From Vesta saturnalis (lineage: Eukaryota; Arthropoda; Insecta; Coleoptera; Lampyridae): a DNA stretch of 64,000 nucleotides. Below are positions 1 to 10,177 of the stretch, one piece after another. The stretch is from contig JARFJB010001987.1 of NCBI GenBank assembly GCA_036346205.1, positions 4,309,001 through 4,373,000 of the forward strand, in the 5' to 3' direction. The translations under genes and the position numbers were made by a program. The notes beneath the pieces are model-generated. The model searched no databases. It was given only the letters and a program-made list of their open reading frames with translations, and had not been told where the DNA came from. Each line of letters begins with the position of its first letter. Position 1 is the stretch's first letter.

Positions 1-1235
1 ACCTAAAGCACTTGTATTTATATGATTTTGGTTGACGACCAAATCTTCGAATGTTTCTATAGTTACCAAGAATATTTCCTAAATTCTGATTGGCTACTGT
101 AATTTTACATTACGATATTTTTTAAAACCCTATAAGTTTTGCCCCTTTACATTTCTTAAAACTAATAACATTTTCATGTTCTACATAAATTTCTAAATTT
201 TGAAACCAAACACGAACTAATTCCTACACTTAATAACTACGTTAATTTTTACACTTATTTATTGAATTTACGCTAATTTTATGAATTTTACAGGCCTGAA
301 ATGACCTCTACATGAATAGGGATGCTACTACACCCAAATATTCTCTTACATATCCTACGGCCAATTTGAGAGGAAAATTATTTAAATTTTACCAATACTC
401 TTAAAAACTAAAATTAACAAAATGGACATAAATATAATGAATTGTAACATGAAATTGAGGCTACCTTACTATTTTGCCCTACTAATTTATTTTATACAAA
501 TTGTCTCAATTTAAAATACTTTCTACAAAAATTTTATGCGAGGAAATAACATAACCTCATATTGTTTAAATAATTTTAATGTAAAATTTCACACTTTTAA
601 CCACAATAACTGTTAATGTAAGTGTTTAAACTTAATGTTCAAGTCACCAATTAATTTATTTTATCACTTTCGTAGGTTATAACTTCTTCTACGACTAGTG
701 TCGGAATGTTGTCAATCACTAGTTTAAGGTCATAAATGTTGATTAAACACAATAATCCCAGAGCTGCTGCTTGATTTATGTTTTATAGTTACTCACAAAT
801 GTACTTGTTCTGTTTTTTCAAATTTTTGCACTAATATGTGTTTAACGCACTAATACGAATGTTTTCAAGCATCTTGGCTGCATACATGCGAATTGTGACA
901 TTGATACCAGCCTAAATCTAGTTTTAACATTATCTCTGTCAATTACAACCTGTATCACATGTTGTCAGGGAATATTGTTTAAAATAAACTTACTAAACTA
1001 AATAAAAACTTGAATTAAATCATAACGATAACAAACATACCCTATACTTCAATGTACTGTGCTGTCGATTACTTATACTAACATTATATTAAGAAATATT
1101 TAAATTTTACCAACATCTCAATGTTTATTAATCATTCTTATCTAGAATTATATATGATATGTACCATTTCGTACCAAACTAATGAAAACTTCACTATCGA
1201 CTTACATAGCTACTTGCATGTAATTTGAATCATCT

Positions 1236-1238
<3 letters not shown>
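1..1238. other. AT-rich noncoding stretch
   Basis: No open reading frame with coding character, no RNA gene and no recognisable transposon end was seen on either strand. It ends at the (TA)n array that precedes the first virus-type gene. Confidence 0.6.

Positions 1239-1316
<78 letters not shown>
1239..1316. repeat. (TA)n microsatellite 5' of ATPase
   Basis: About 39 uninterrupted TA units end 30 bp before the ATG of the packaging ATPase relic. An arthropod initiator-like TCAGTT lies at 1325-1330, so the array sits where a TATA box would be expected. Confidence 0.95.
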
Positions 1317-1318
<2 letters not shown>

Positions 1319-1346
1319 CCACTATCAGTTATAGTTCAGTACTACA

Positions 1347-2024
1347 ATGGGTGACATCTGTGTTTTTCTACAAGGTACAGAATTACCTATGAAAAATTAT
1401 GACATCACTTTTAACAATATTCTCTACCCAAAACATAGTGGCCGATTAAAAGGAGGTTGTGAACGAGGTATAATCGGCGGTACATCAGGTTGCGGAAAAA
1501 CAGATGTTATGATTACCTTATTAGAACATCCAAATGGTTTAAATTTTGAAAATGTTTATGTATACTGCAAATCTTTATATCAACCCAAATACCAGTACCT
1601 ACAAAAGTTACTTGCACCTTTAAAAAATATCGGGTATTTCGAAAACAGTGATAACAGTGACATATCCCCTAGTGATTCACGTAAAAATTCAAGAATGATG
1701 TAGCATGCCATAAACAGAATGAAATAAGGGATAATTTCTGTTTTCGCAGACACTAAAATAATGATTGTTTCTATCTGTGCCAAACGTATTCCAAAACAGC
1801 TTATACGTGATAAAGCGAATTTACTAGTTCCGTTTCAACAAAATAGCATCCATCTTAAGCATGTATATGATGATCACGTTAATGTGCATATGGCATTTGA
1901 TAGATTTAAGAACCTGTGTTTCTGTTGCTGGCGTGACAAATTTGGATTTCTTGTGATTGATAAAGAGAGTGATGTTAATGCAGGTCGTTTCCGTAAGGGA
2001 TTTGATTGTTACATTGCATTATAA
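1347..2024 (+). pseudogene. Polinton/adintovirus packaging ATPase, degraded (copy 1)
   Basis: This is the relic of an FtsK/HerA-type genome-packaging ATPase of a Polinton/Maverick-type element. The first 118 residues are open and contain a Walker A loop (IIGGTSGCGKT, residues about 42-52). The equivalent of the Walker B region (about 1695-1790) survives only in shifted frames; pieces such as DCFYLCQTY can be seen. The C-terminal part is open again at 1761-2024 and contains IPKQLIRDKANL and GRFRKGFDCYI. It aligns along its length with the second ATPase relic at 10641-11332, which supports the identification. At least two frame changes and in-frame stops (TAG at 1701-1703) make it non-functional. 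In a live element this enzyme pumps DNA into the capsid. Assignment rests on motif and gene-order recognition, not on a database search. Confidence 0.8.
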
Positions 2025-2057
2025 ATATTGTACCTGTTATGTAAACATGCAGTAGTA

Positions 2058-2403
2058 ATGGAGGAGCGCTTAGTACAAGACACTTTGCACGCTCGTAAGA
2101 GTGTGCATCAAAAATATGCTAGTTTAAAGGAATATACTGCACTTACAGAGCGTACAATGGAGGCGCACTTTAAACCTATAACACAACCACTGAAACAACT
2201 GATTACTAAACAAGGTGGTTCTCACGTCAAAAATATTACGATATAATAACAAAGCGATTGAATTTGTACCTTGGAATTATCCGAATAAATTAGTGGATTG
2301 GTTACGGGAGTTATTGGGTTCAATGTAGGCAGGAAATACTAGCAATCACAACGAAATAATATATAGAATTGACGAATTACGTAAAGCGAAAGTAATAAAG
2401 TAG
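2058..2403 (+). pseudogene. Polinton small coiled / DPN-AGNT motif protein, degraded
   Basis: The ATG at 2058 opens a 63-residue frame (MEERLVQDTLHARK..., with HFKPITQPLKQLI) similar to the coiled N-terminus of the frame at 11479. After the stop at 2244 a second frame reads PNKLVDWLRELLG, then AGNTSNHNEI and DELRKAKV, ending at the TAG at 2401. The motif set DPN-LV-LR-AGNT-NEI-ELR is one I associate with an uncharacterised structural-type protein of insect Polintons; its function is unknown to me. An in-frame TAG near 2325 interrupts the second part, whereas the inverted copy at 3818-4006 has a serine codon there. The two parts probably derive from a single gene, as the central Polinton copy suggests. 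Confidence 0.6.
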
Positions 2404-2505
2404 GATCTCTTGTTATAAACCTATTACTATATTCATTTCATTTACAACGACCATCACTATAGATACTACTACATGTGCAGCACTGATGTCGATAGATAAA
2501 TTTGG
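2120..2505 (+). repeat. Inverted repeat of Polinton DNA, arm A
   Basis: This segment matches the reverse complement of about 3699-4105 with scattered substitutions and small indels. It covers the end of the small coiled gene, the DPN/AGNT part and the first codons of the tail-like gene (ATG at 2486, MSIDKFG). The two arms lie about 1.2 kb apart. Confidence 0.85.
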
Positions 2506-2542
2506 CGAACACCTTCCTCATCAAATGACCATAGATAATTTT

Positions 2543-2703
<161 letters not shown>

Positions 2704-2984
2704 CTTTTATTTCTCATTTCTCAAAAAAAAATTTCTTTACAAATACTTTTGCTTGCTTTAAAACCCCCCCACAGTAATCAGATTTGAACTTGTCCTTGCC
2801 ATTTTAACCAGCTAAATTTACAATTATTGCTAAATAAATACATAAAATAACACTTGAACAGAAAACAATAAATCATTCAATTAATTCCCCACCGTTTTCT
2901 TTGAGAATAACCTTAATCAGCACAATTATATAGACATACCACAAAATTTTCTTGTTGAAGAATTAGATAATTTACCTAACAATT

Positions 2985-3185
2985 ATCTATGAAAATGTAA
3001 ACTTTCACCATTATCACACATAATAAAATACTTATCTTTTTTGATGTATTTTAAATTATACAATCTAAACGTTTCGATAACACTAACAGTTATCTTTGTG
3101 TCAGCAGTAATATCTGTTAAAATTGTTAAAGATGTTGTAAACAATTTTGTCAAAGTTGAAAAATTAAAATGTTTTAATTGTTTAA
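2985..3185. repeat. Dispersed repeat shared with 39.88-40.11 kb
   Basis: The block with ACCATTATCACACATAATAA, the string ATACTTATCTTTTTT and TTATACAATCTAAACGTTT recurs at 39880-40110, where it forms a foldback. Here only one arm and the middle part are present. It abuts the truncated integrase relic. Confidence 0.6.
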
Positions 3186-3377
3186 GACCAGACATATTTA
3201 GAAAATGCATTTATTACTACTAAAATGTATCGAAATCCTTTATTTACCCGATCATAAGGTATCATTTCTACTAAATCAGCTTGCAACAGATCATTTAAAC
3301 CTTTACCGTACCACACAACGCCGCGGAAAATTTCTTCTTGCTAGCTTGTGCAGTTCTTCAACATCAGCTTTACTCAT
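3182..3377 (-). pseudogene. Polinton integrase N-terminus, truncated
   Basis: On the minus strand the frame starting at the ATG at 3377 reads MSKADVEELHKLARRNFPR. In a neighbouring frame it continues with the LLQADLVEMIP-type segment, then VNKGFRYILVVINAFSKYVW. It aligns with the start of the integrase at 12547 (ELHKPARQNFPRRR, then YKYMLVVIDCFSKYLW). This is the zinc-binding/early catalytic part of a retrovirus-type DDE integrase as carried by Polintons. The first catalytic Asp position reads Asn (VVINAFSKY). The gene breaks off after KYVW where the dispersed repeat begins, so the catalytic core is missing. At least one frameshift lies inside. Confidence 0.65.
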
Positions 3378-3729
3378 TTTATTACTTTGGATTGTACTAT
3401 GAGGTTTAAATGGAACAGCGTCGCAGTTGCAAACTGTATAAGCTTTGGTAATGTCAATTTAATTGTAGCATTTCTAGTTATGTGGTGACCAATTACATCG
3501 CTAGCAAGCGCAAACTTTTTATCATTTATGTTAAGCTCGAAACCTGGATGACTCCATTTGCAATACACGGTGCCCTCGTTACAGGGAAAGGTATAGGTGT
3601 CAACTATACCAGTAGGAATACTAATTTTCTCCTTTAGTTAATGGCTATTATAGAGAAAGAAATGATATTTTCCTAATGCAGATCACCAGAATGCTGAACA
3701 ATATGTTTACCAAATTTATCTATCGACAT
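3374..3729 (-). pseudogene. Polinton tail-fibre-like protein, degraded
   Basis: The minus-strand ATG at 3729 begins MSIDKFGKHI, matching the MDKFGRSHI start at 12190 and the MSIDKFG start at 2486. After frame breaks, 3374-3568 stays open and ends SKVIK. It contains a beta-rich stretch (YCKWSHPGFELNINDKK). It sits between the DPN/AGNT gene and the integrase N-terminus, the same order as in the central element. The product is probably a virion surface or attachment protein, by analogy with the DAxNKxY repeats of the central copy. That function is inference. Confidence 0.5.
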
Positions 3730-4105
3730 CATTGCTGCAATGTAGTAGTATCTATAGCGATGGTCGTTGTAATAATGAAATTAAATGAATATAGTAATAG
3801 GTTATTAACAAGAGATCCTACTTCATTACTTTCGCTTTACGTAATTCGTCAATTATATATATTATTTCGTTGTGATTGCTAGTATTTCCTGCCGACATTG
3901 AACCCAATAACTCCCGCAACCAATCCACTAATTTATTCGGATCATTCCAAGGTACCAATTCAATCGCTTTATTATTATATCGTAATAATGTTGACGTGAG
4001 AACCATCTTGTTTAGTAATCAATTGTTTTAATAGTTGTGTTATAGGTTTAAAGTGCGCCTCCATTGCACGCTCTGTAAGTGCAGTATCTTCCTTTAAACT
4101 GGCTC
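3699..4105 (-). repeat. Inverted repeat of Polinton DNA, arm B
   Basis: Reverse-complement partner of 2120-2505. Arm B continues further along the element (tail-like gene and integrase start) than arm A. Confidence 0.85.
3818..4105 (-). pseudogene. Polinton small coiled / DPN-AGNT protein, second relic
   Basis: Minus-strand frames give the coiled part (ASLKEDTALTERAMEAHFKP, to about 3975) and, in another frame, 4006-3818 with PNKLVDWLRELLGS, AGNTSNHNEI, then DELRKAKVMK and a stop. Compared with the + strand relic at 2058-2403 this one has no stop at the GSM-AGN junction. The 5' end of the coding region is replaced by low-complexity sequence and a (TA)n array at 4118-4142. Confidence 0.6.
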
Positions 4106-4117
4106 TTCCTCTCTCTG

Positions 4118-4142
4118 TATATATATATATATATATATATAT
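4118..4142. repeat. (TA)n microsatellite 5' of PLA2-like gene
   Basis: About 12 TA units end 50 bp before the ATG at 4193. A TCAGTCAGT initiator-like string lies at 4179-4187. Confidence 0.95.
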
Positions 4143-4192
4143 CTGTGGTGTCATACGCATTAGTTTAGTAGTCAATTGTCAGTCAGTGTGGT

Positions 4193-4917
4193 ATGAAGTA
4201 TAGTTCTCGTTATAATAGTTATAAAAAAGGTTCTGGATTAATTAACACCTTAATAAATAAATTACCTGTGGAGTTGCATATACCTGGATACAGATATTGT
4301 GGTCTGGGTACCCGTTTACGAGAACGATTAGCTCGCGGTGACAGAGGATTTAACGAACTGGCCGAAACGTATAAAGAACACGATATTGCATACTCACAGT
4401 CAAACGATCAAAGCCATCGCCACATAGCTGATAAGGTTTTGCAACAAAAAGCTTGGAATAGATTTCGTTCCTCAAACGCCACCTTTGGAGGAAGAGCAAC
4501 TACACTAACCATAGCTGGTATAATGAAAGAAAAAAGAACAATGGGAATGGGAAGCAAATCATGACGTAGGAAGCGTTCTCACAGAAACAGACTAATTTCT
4601 AGCGCGACCTCGTGTTGGTGGTGAACTTCGGTCATCGTTAAAATCTACGATATAACAAGCCTTAAACGTTTTAAAACATGAAAAAATCTTGACACTCAAG
4701 AGAAGAATATTACCAATACCGAAACGTGGGGGATTCATACCTCTTATTCCCCTATTTGAAGCATTAGGAGCTTTAGGTTCTTTGGGTGGAGATGCGGCCG
4801 CCGTTGCAAAAGCGGTTACTGACGCAAAAACCGAGTCAAAAACGTTAGAAGAAACCAAACGACACAATCAAGCAATGGAAGCAGCTACCTTAAGAAAAGG
4901 CTTATATATAAAGTTCT
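4193..4917 (+). pseudogene. PLA2-like minor capsid protein of Polinton type, frameshifted
   Basis: The first open part (4193-4561, 123 residues) carries a phospholipase A2-like core: PGYRYCGLGTRL (calcium-loop type), then the KEHDIAYSQ catalytic His-Asp signature, then a downstream helix with AADKVL-type spacing. This fold is found in parvovirus VP1 and in the minor capsid protein of Polintons and adintoviruses, where it is thought to help the particle cross endosomal membranes. A TGA at 4562 and a frame change follow a short Arg/Lys-rich stretch. The C-terminal part is open at 4689-4917, with RRILPIPKRGGFIPLIPLFE, a small Ala/Gly-rich hydrophobic segment, ETKRHNQAMEA and KGLYIK. The protein is therefore present almost end to end, but broken. 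A (TA)n array begins about 20 bp beyond the recognisable end. Confidence 0.8.
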
Positions 4918-4933
4918 CTCTTCTCTCTCTCAT

Positions 4934-4935
<2 letters not shown>

Positions 4936-4967
<32 letters not shown>
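4936..4967. repeat. (TA)n microsatellite
   Basis: About 16 TA units directly 3' of the PLA2-like relic. Confidence 0.9.
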
Positions 4968-4972
<5 letters not shown>

Positions 4973-5171
4973 TTAATAATTAGTTTTAAGATCATCAATA
5001 TAATAAAATTAAGTATTATTAATACCATTTATATAATTATAAATATTATACTGATCCATTGATCACAGTAAAACCTTCAGAATCATATTTATTGTAAATA
5101 TAAACAATTGTCATTACTTACACATGATTGTAGAACTTTAATAATTTTGTTATTAATATTGAAATAATGTA

Positions 5172-5232
<61 letters not shown>

Positions 5233-5412
5233 TCATTTAGATTTATTATTAATTAAGCAATTTTTTTAAAATTTAATAATCTTATTAATTATTTGTTCCT
5301 TGTCAAGAATTTATTTCAATTTCTAATTGTCAAATAATTTTGACAAAACAAAGATTCCGAAACTTAATTAATTTAGTTTATTTACACAAGTTTTAAAAAA
5401 ATGTCTTATTTA

Positions 5413-5448
<36 letters not shown>

Positions 5449-5514
5449 CTTTTTGGTTATATAAGGAATGTTTATGTAAAATTGACTAAAATTATACTAT
5501 GAAACCATGTTGGT
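4968..5514. other. AT-rich spacer with two further (TA)n arrays
   Basis: Noncoding. TA arrays lie at 5174-5229 and 5416-5445. Nothing else is recognised between the PLA2-like relic and the left arm of the large inverted duplication. Confidence 0.7.
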
Positions 5515-7050
5515 AAAAATTAAAAATATAACACAAAGCATGAGACAGTACAGATGCACAGCCCTTTAGTAAGCATGTCCCATGTCATTCTATTTTTCAT
5601 CTGTTCTATATATTTTTGTACCAAGAATTCATCAACTTGATTCAAAATAAGCCACAAACTAATTCACAATTACATTTGAGTTAGTGGATTTAGTACCATT
5701 TTCTGATTTGATAATTCCTGGGTTACGAGATGTATTTTTTTGCATTAATATAAAACCAAAATCTTTTTGGATCCTTTTGTGGATTATCCTCTATTAACTT
5801 CAAGTACTGTGTTTTGGCTAGTTTAAGCATATTCCTAGTTTTGCATCATGCCTGCAAATAGCTTTTGAAATTGGGTACCTTACAAGTGTACGAGGCCTTA
5901 TTGTTAACCATAAGTTGCATTTCCTCAGAATACCAAGGAGGGTATTTTGGGTTTAGTTATTTTCCAGTTTTTCCAACATACTCATCAATAAATTAAATGT
6001 ATCATAAAAACGTCACAAGCTTTGTTCACATCATCCCGTAAACAGATCTCGTTTTAGTTTTCTACTACAATTCCATTATATAACTCAATATAATTAGCTC
6101 TGTTAAAATTATAAAAAGATTTGTCTGTATTTGTTAAAGTACAAAGTTCAGTGCCTAGGCAGAGTCAGTACAAACGGCTGGATGATAGCTGTCTTCATTC
6201 ATAATAGGACCAATTTCTGGATAAACGTTACATACTATATCCTTTAGAGAGATTGCTAAGTTCAGTAGTTTGGAATATGGATTTCTAGTTGTATTTTTTG
6301 GAAAGAATCAGAAAAACTCAGGTAGTTATTTAAGAAGTCAATCCTGTCATTCATAAATAAATTGAAGCATAGGTACACTATCAACATATTCTGGAATGCT
6401 AAAATCTCTGCCACTTGACTTTGATCGTAGAAATAATCCCCAGGCTCTTAAAAACAATTGAATAGTTTTCAGACTATACTATACATGGAGTAGTACTACA
6501 AATAATTTATCCAGTTTAATTTTTGCAGACCACCTCAATTTGGGAGTTCTTGGTTTGAAAATGAACTTGTTCACTCACAAATTTATTATTAATTGCCAAA
6601 ATAGCCCCACCTCCTTTTTTGAGCTACCTTGACTTTTAGTACATAACCCTCGGACATTTTGATAATAAATAAAATTTACTAGTTTTTTGTTCGATTAGCA
6701 TTAACTTTAAAAACTAGGATTTTTATTATTGTACTTTAAAGTATACTATACATATAGGTATGTCCTTTGTTTATCCTGCAATGCTGCTAATACAGCCTTC
6801 ATTTCACGTATGTTTTTAGGAACCAGAATTACATCATTTTTGTTAGATGATTTTTAAAGGTCTTGGTTATCAAATTTCTTAGCTAGTCGATATGGAGTTT
6901 TAAGGTTAATTTTTTGGTTAATAAAGGTTGATACCTTACTCATGCCCTCAGTTTTCCTTTCAGCGGAATCTAACAGAACAGACTCCTCTAAATTGTACGT
7001 AACAATGTTGTTTTCTCCATTTTTTCTAGATTGAAAAATATTTCAGTCTT
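5515..7050 (-). mobile_element. Jockey-type non-LTR retrotransposon fragment (left copy)
   Basis: On the minus strand this is a decayed copy of the element also seen at 28690-30345. The part near 7050-6660 corresponds to an ORF1-like tail (EGMSKVSTFIN, then a VILVPK segment). The part near 6640-6540 corresponds to a fragment of the endonuclease domain (GGGAILAINN-type strand). The part near 6140-5600 corresponds to the region between endonuclease and reverse transcriptase (PKYPPWYSEE-like and YLQARCKTRNM-like strings are better preserved in the right copy). Stops and frameshifts are frequent and the reverse transcriptase core is absent. Both copies end at nearly the same internal point, so the truncation predates the duplication. 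Confidence 0.65.
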
Positions 7051-7388
7051 ATTAGCATTGATTGGTATTATGTTGAGACGAATCAACTGTTTTAAATTAC
7101 GTTTCAATTATTATGAATAATCACATTAATTAATTTTGTAATTAGTAGCTAAACTATATTTTAAATGATGTTTTTTTGAAAACTCTATTCCACTTTTGAT
7201 GAATAACCACTGACCATTCTGGAAGTGTGCCTTAATAGATGTTGTTTTAAACTGCCCTTCAATTTTGTTGAATAATCACATTGATCACAATTGTAAATAG
7301 TACTTGATTTGTGTCTTAACAAATGTTTTAAATTGGCCTTCAATTTCGATTAAGATAATTTATTGAACATTTATAATTAGCACTTATA

Positions 7389-8538
7389 TTAATGAATTAA
7401 TTGGTGTCGTTTTAAATTGCTCTTTAATTTTGACGAATAGTCACATACACCACATTGGTAAGTGGTACTTGAAATGTGTTTTAATAGGTGTCGTTTTAAA
7501 TTGCGCTTCACTTTTGAGGAATAATCACATTGTTCACATTTGTAATTAGTACCTGAAGAGTGTATTAAGAGATGTCGTTTTAAATTGCGCTTCACTGCTG
7601 ATGAATAATCACATTGATCACATTTATAATAAGCATCAGAAGTGTGCGTTAATTGATGTTGTTTTAAACTGTGCTTCCATATTGATGAATAATCACATTG
7701 ATCACATTTGTAATTAGTTATTAAAGTGTGTATTAATAGATGTTTTTTTAAAGTGTCCTTTAATTTTGTAGAAAAATCGCAATAACCACATTTAAAAATA
7801 GCACTTGGATTAGTATTTGACATGTGCACTAATTGATGTCGTTTAAAATTGCTCTTCAATTTCGATGAATAATCACATTCAGTACATTTGTAATTAGTAC
7901 TTAAATCATGTCTTAATGTATGTTGTTTTAAATACCGCTTCACTTTTGTAGAATATTCACATTGATAACATTTGTAATTAGTACTTGAATTGTGTTTTAA
8001 TAGATGATCTTTTAAATAGCGCTTAAATTTTGATGAATAATCACATTGATCACATATGTAAATATTACTTGTAGTATGAATGAATAAATGTCGTTTTAAA
8101 TAGCTCTTCTCTTTTGCGGAATAGTCACATTGTTTACATTTGTATTTAATATTTAAAGTGTGTTTTAATTGATGTTGATTCAAACTGCCCTCTGTATGAG
8201 CTGAATAATCACATTGACCGCATTTGTAATTGTAATGCTCTGAACCGTTTTTAAAGTTTGTCAAATAGTCACATGCATTGTATCCATCTAATACATGTGA
8301 AGAGTGTATTTGATTAGAAGCGACGTTAGCTGTATTAATATCATGTACTGAATGAGAAATACTGTCTTTTTTTGGTCCTAGAAGTATCTGAAAATTCACA
8401 TTTGATATTAATATAACTCAAACGAATTTCTTGTTTTATATCATTATTTATTATGACTTGTTCATGGTTAAGGAATAGCACGATAGGTCCTTCTTCTTTA
8501 GGTTCCAATTTAATTATATTTTTAAGTTCTGCTGACAT
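7389..8538 (-). CDS. Polydactyl C2H2 zinc-finger protein, one frame slip
   Basis: The minus-strand start at 8538 (MSAELKNIIKLEPKEEGPIV) opens an acidic leader of about 50 residues. The leader frame is connected to the finger frame (open 8399-7389, 336 codons) only if one base is gained or lost near 8370-8390, where there is a run of A's. The finger part has ten consecutive C2H2 fingers of the type YKCDQCDYSSKLKxxLKxH, spaced by short variable linkers (TSNT/SSTN) rather than TGEKP. The fingers end in HQLIH at a stop, and further decayed finger scraps continue to about 7150. Such proteins bind DNA in the nucleus; the target is unknown. The leader is about 80% identical to that of the + strand gene at 26109. 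It could be a recently disabled gene, or the slip could be a sequencing error in a homopolymer. Confidence 0.7.
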
Positions 8539-8926
8539 TTTGAATTATTCACAAGGTTTATTAAAACGTTTGCATGTAGTATTAATAAATAATTGGCGTG
8601 TTTTATAATTGCCCAAACAGTTGCACAAGTACTAAAACAGCGTAAAAGGCGTTTTATAATTAGTATTACCAAACACCATTTGTTTTAACATTGACAATAT
8701 TTGCCCGAACAGCTGTTAGAACAACCTTTACATCAGAGATGGTAGGGAGAGTGGCCACTCGTAGAGGCAATATTGAGATAAGTTTACTTCCTCCCAATTA
8801 AATAGATGGCAATCATAATAAGTAAAAAATAACAGATTACTGCACATTGCATACTTAGTTGTAAGATAAAGTGAGAATAATGAGAAGATGCGTGCACGTC
8901 ATAACTTTTTCATGACGTATTTTGTA

Positions 8927-8930
<4 letters not shown>
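8539..8930. other. Noncoding spacer
   Basis: Upstream flank of the left zinc-finger gene and of the (TA)n array. No homologue of this stretch was found near 25.1-26.1 kb. No gene seen. Confidence 0.5.

Positions 8931-9014
<84 letters not shown>
8931..9014. repeat. (TA)n microsatellite 5' of small virus-type gene
   Basis: About 42 TA units, followed by ACATATATAAAAG. Confidence 0.95.
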
Positions 9015-9018
<4 letters not shown>

Positions 9019-9020
<2 letters not shown>

Positions 9021-9026
9021 TAAAAG
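9019..9026 (+). promoter_or_regulatory. TATA box of small virus-type gene
   Basis: TATAAAAG lies 50 bp upstream of the ATG at 9077 and is followed at once by ACAGTTCC, an initiator-like string. Confidence 0.5.
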
Positions 9027-9076
9027 ACAGTTCCGTTGTAAACTCAAAAATCACAAGCGTTCTCGAATCAGTAAAG

Positions 9077-9370
9077 ATGGATCTATCTGCATTGAATAGT
9101 AGCACTTTCTGTAAATTCTTCACGAACGTAAAAGACTTGGAGGTGGGTGCAAAATATAAAGTGATTGATATGAACACTATCGGCACGAAGTATGGTAAAC
9201 ATATTATCATTGAAACTGAGAACTTTAAGTGTATACTTCCCTTACGATTTTATGAATACTTCAAAAATGAAGATTGCATTGAAAAGTTTAAACAATATCT
9301 GGCTGAGAATGACGTGTACATCACCAGCGCCGGAACTGTAGGAATGACAACTAATTTAACATTTCTGTAA
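9077..9370 (+). CDS. Small Polinton-associated protein, possible OB-fold/ssDNA-binding
   Basis: This is an intact 97-residue frame. I chose the ATG at 9077 (MDLSALNSSTF) because the in-frame upstream codons translate the (TA)n array. Features are a LEVGAKYKVIDMN strand near residues 22-34, TKYGKHIIIETENFKCILPL near 39-58, a charged helix EDCIEKFKQYLAE and a closing strand. The pattern (short beta barrel with LxxGxxYxI...TxYGxxIxIExxxFxxxLPxR) is one I recognise from small proteins encoded in insect Polintons, and it resembles an OB-like ssDNA-binding fold. That role is inference. It has its own TATA box and an AATAAA at 9406-9411. It lies alone between a zinc-finger gene and the arm of the central Polinton and has no counterpart in the right arm, so it may belong to the copy-1 element. 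Confidence 0.65.
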   Translation: MDLSALNSSTFCKFFTNVKDLEVGAKYKVIDMNTIGTKYGKHIIIETENFKCILPLRFYEYFKNEDCIEKFKQYLAENDVYITSAGTVGMTTNLTFL

Positions 9371-9405
9371 AAATAATAATATATACCTATGTATAACTGT
9401 TTGGA

Positions 9406-9411
9406 AATAAA
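9406..9411 (+). terminator. Polyadenylation signal AATAAA
   Basis: AATAAA 36 bp after the stop of the small virus-type gene, followed by a T-rich stretch. Confidence 0.5.
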
Positions 9412-9483
9412 TTATATATTTTTTATTGCAAAAAATGTCTTTTTATTTCTTCATTAAATGAAGAGCAGGTACATCATAATGAA

Positions 9484-9893
9484 GCACCATCATTAAAAAT
9501 AGCTGGTGCGAGTCATTATTAAAAAATAGTAGCTAACCAAACACATGTGTGGTTTGAATGTTTGCTATGCAAATATGTCACAAAGGGAAATAACCAGATA
9601 TGTGTGGTTCGTGTATGTGCTAGACACACACCTCGTTCGCGTCCTCGCTGGAATGTAGTGTATCATAGCTAAAAATAGCCGGTTTATGTCCTCACTAAAA
9701 GGTGGTTGCGTCATAGCTAAAAATAGTCGGTTCGCGTCTTATCTAAAAAATATAGTAACCGCACCATCATTAAAAATAACTGATGTGCGTCATCATTAAA
9801 AAATAGTAGGTGACCAAACACATGTATGGTTTGAATCTCTGATATGCAAATATGTCACAAAGGAAATAACCTGATATGTTTGGTTCGTTTCTG
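9484..9893. repeat. 277-bp tandem duplication at outer edge of left arm
   Basis: The stretch from 9484 (GCACCATCATTAAAAATAGC) to about 9616 recurs at 9761-9893 with about 85-90% identity. Short internal units of the type AGCTAAAAATAG-CGGTT-GCGTC recur between them. Confidence 0.8.
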
Positions 9894-9949
9894 TGCTAAA
9901 CACACGTAATAGAAAAGTAACTAGATGTGAGGTTTATAACAAGTGGGTA

Positions 9950-9955
9950 TATAAA
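9950..9955 (+). promoter_or_regulatory. TATA box in left terminal block
   Basis: TATAAA within GTATATAAACTGCAC, 64 bp before the ATG at 10019. The right copy has GTATGTAAAC at the same place, so the box is lost there. Confidence 0.4.
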
Positions 9956-10018
9956 CTGCACTTTAGACAGATGTAGGTTCCATTGAAGTTAATAAGTCTG
10001 CAGAAATACAATGTAATA

Positions 10019-10177
10019 ATGAAGAATTCAATGCAAAAGTCTGCATCAGGAGCAATTTGTAAGAGGTCTCCAAAAAGGGAACAAATAGAAGACCTGATAC
10101 GCAAAATAAAGAAGTTAAAATGTGATTTGGAGTTGTATGAAGTGCAGCGTATGCTGAAAAAAGCAAGATTAAACTAA
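10019..10177 (+). CDS. 52-residue basic coiled peptide in terminal block
   Basis: The ATG at 10019 opens MKNSMQKSASGAI..., continuing with the basic helix EDLIRKIKKLKCDLELYEVQ and ending KKARLN. The same sequence occurs on the minus strand at about 21048-20890, where it is nearly identical at protein level but carries a stop after SGAI. It is rich in Lys/Arg with a heptad-like Leu/Ile pattern. I do not recognise the family. It could be a terminal-repeat-encoded accessory peptide, or chance coding in a conserved repeat. Confidence 0.4.
   Translation: MKNSMQKSASGAICKRSPKREQIEDLIRKIKKLKCDLELYEVQRMLKKARLN

Noticed and set aside
9484..9893. CRISPR-like array
   Set aside because: Only two long repeat units, no short regularly spaced repeats, and an animal nuclear context.
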